Positions 63,803-64,000 of a DNA stretch of 64,000 nt are shown one piece after another. The stretch is taken from the NCBI RefSeq assembly GCF_009755665.1, contig NZ_CP046622.1, forward strand, positions 1 to 64,000. The letters are read 5' to 3'. Both the position numbers and the translations under genes were made by a program. This DNA is from Variovorax paradoxus (lineage in GTDB: Bacteria > Pseudomonadota > Gammaproteobacteria > Burkholderiales > Burkholderiaceae_C). The notes beneath the pieces are model-generated. The model worked only from the letters and a program-made list of their open reading frames with translations. It did no database searches and was not told the DNA's origin. Positions within the stretch are counted from its first letter, which is position 1. Every line of letters starts with the position of its first letter.

Positions 63803-64000
63803 TCAGCGCCAGCCCGCGGCCTTGAGCTGGTCCGCGAGCTGTTCCGCGACTTTGGCATAGCCCTGAGCGTTGGCGTGGATGCGATCGGAGCGCAGCGACG
63901 TGTCCGACAACACGCTCGAATACACATTGGCAACCAGCAGCGCCTGCCCGGACTTCGCGACTTCCTCGTAGAACGGTGCGTCGCTCAGCGAGCCCACGGC
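63803..64000 (-). CDS. SGNH/GDSL hydrolase, C-terminal part (cut by the window end)
   Basis: The last 65 or so residues of a hydrolase reading leftward from beyond the window. The catalytic D-x-x-H is seen in SDRIHANAQGYAKVAEQLAD, typical of TesA/arylesterase-type SGNH enzymes. The N-terminus, nucleophile serine and any signal peptide are outside the window, so substrate and location cannot be judged. It converges with the CYTH gene, nine bases away. Confidence 0.75.
   Translation of the reverse strand, partial: AVGSLSDAPFYEEVAKSGQALLVANVYSSVLSDTSLRSDRIHANAQGYAKVAEQLADQLKAAGWR

Overview
The window looks like the replication-origin region of a high-GC betaproteobacterial chromosome, most likely Comamonadaceae and possibly Variovorax. 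This rests on protein style and gene content (dnaA-dnaN-gyrB, mnmG-rsmG-parA-parB, a CreBCD system, a phasin, Burkholderiales-type secreted proteins); the genus is an inference. I count 57 protein genes I can support, one of them cut by the window end. I see no rRNA, tRNA, CRISPR array, insertion sequence or prophage.

Layout. 0-5.3 kb: dnaA, dnaN, gyrB. 5.3-8.15 kb: an AT-richer islet with a permease and a GHMP enzyme resembling beta-ribofuranosylaminobenzene 5'-phosphate synthase. 8.2-12.4 kb: a large autotransporter with a downstream OmpA-type lipoprotein. 12.8-21.7 kb: envelope genes: two paralogous secreted proteins, a metallophosphoesterase, a phasin, PagL, the ybhP-clsB-ybhN phospholipid operon and a Spy-like protein. 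21.8-29.6 kb: a minus-strand block with a flavoprotein, a pirin, and an exosortase cluster (VIT/vWA target with PEP-CTERM-like tail, exosortase, EpsI-like protein, GT51 transglycosylase, GNAT). 29.7-36.6 kb: creD, mrcA, a hypothetical gene and creC/creB, with Cre-type boxes between creD and the exosortase operon.

36.7-37.2 kb is a 567-base gap that I read as a strong candidate for oriC: a pyrimidine/AT-rich stretch, four TAG triplets (DnaA-trio), a GC-rich spacer, a DnaA-box-like site and two perfect DnaA boxes. Hand-sampled base counts suggest that C>G on the plus strand changes to G>C here. 37.2-53 kb: a TerB/DUF697 gene, copper export (cueR, copZ, copA), a ketoacyl synthase/ACP/hydrolase cassette, a TctDE-type two-component pair, RidA, an old-yellow-enzyme reductase, an AtuA/enoyl-CoA hydratase pair, GST and a transglutaminase. 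53-59 kb: mnmG, rsmG (carrying two ParB-binding parS sites inside their coding sequences), a LysE exporter, parA, a small hydrolase and parB. 59-64 kb: a CsgG-like lipoprotein, an FAD oxidase, DinB, cobalamin adenosyltransferase, a CYTH protein and the 3' end of an SGNH hydrolase.

The genes group into chromosome replication/segregation (dnaA, dnaN, gyrB, oriC candidate, parS, parAB), envelope building and stress sensing (CreBCD, PBP1a, GT51, ClsB, PagL, exosortase target, autotransporter), and copper and small-molecule detoxification. The items most worth follow-up are the origin candidate away from dnaA, the single-target exosortase operon facing Cre boxes, and the GHMP/permease islet.
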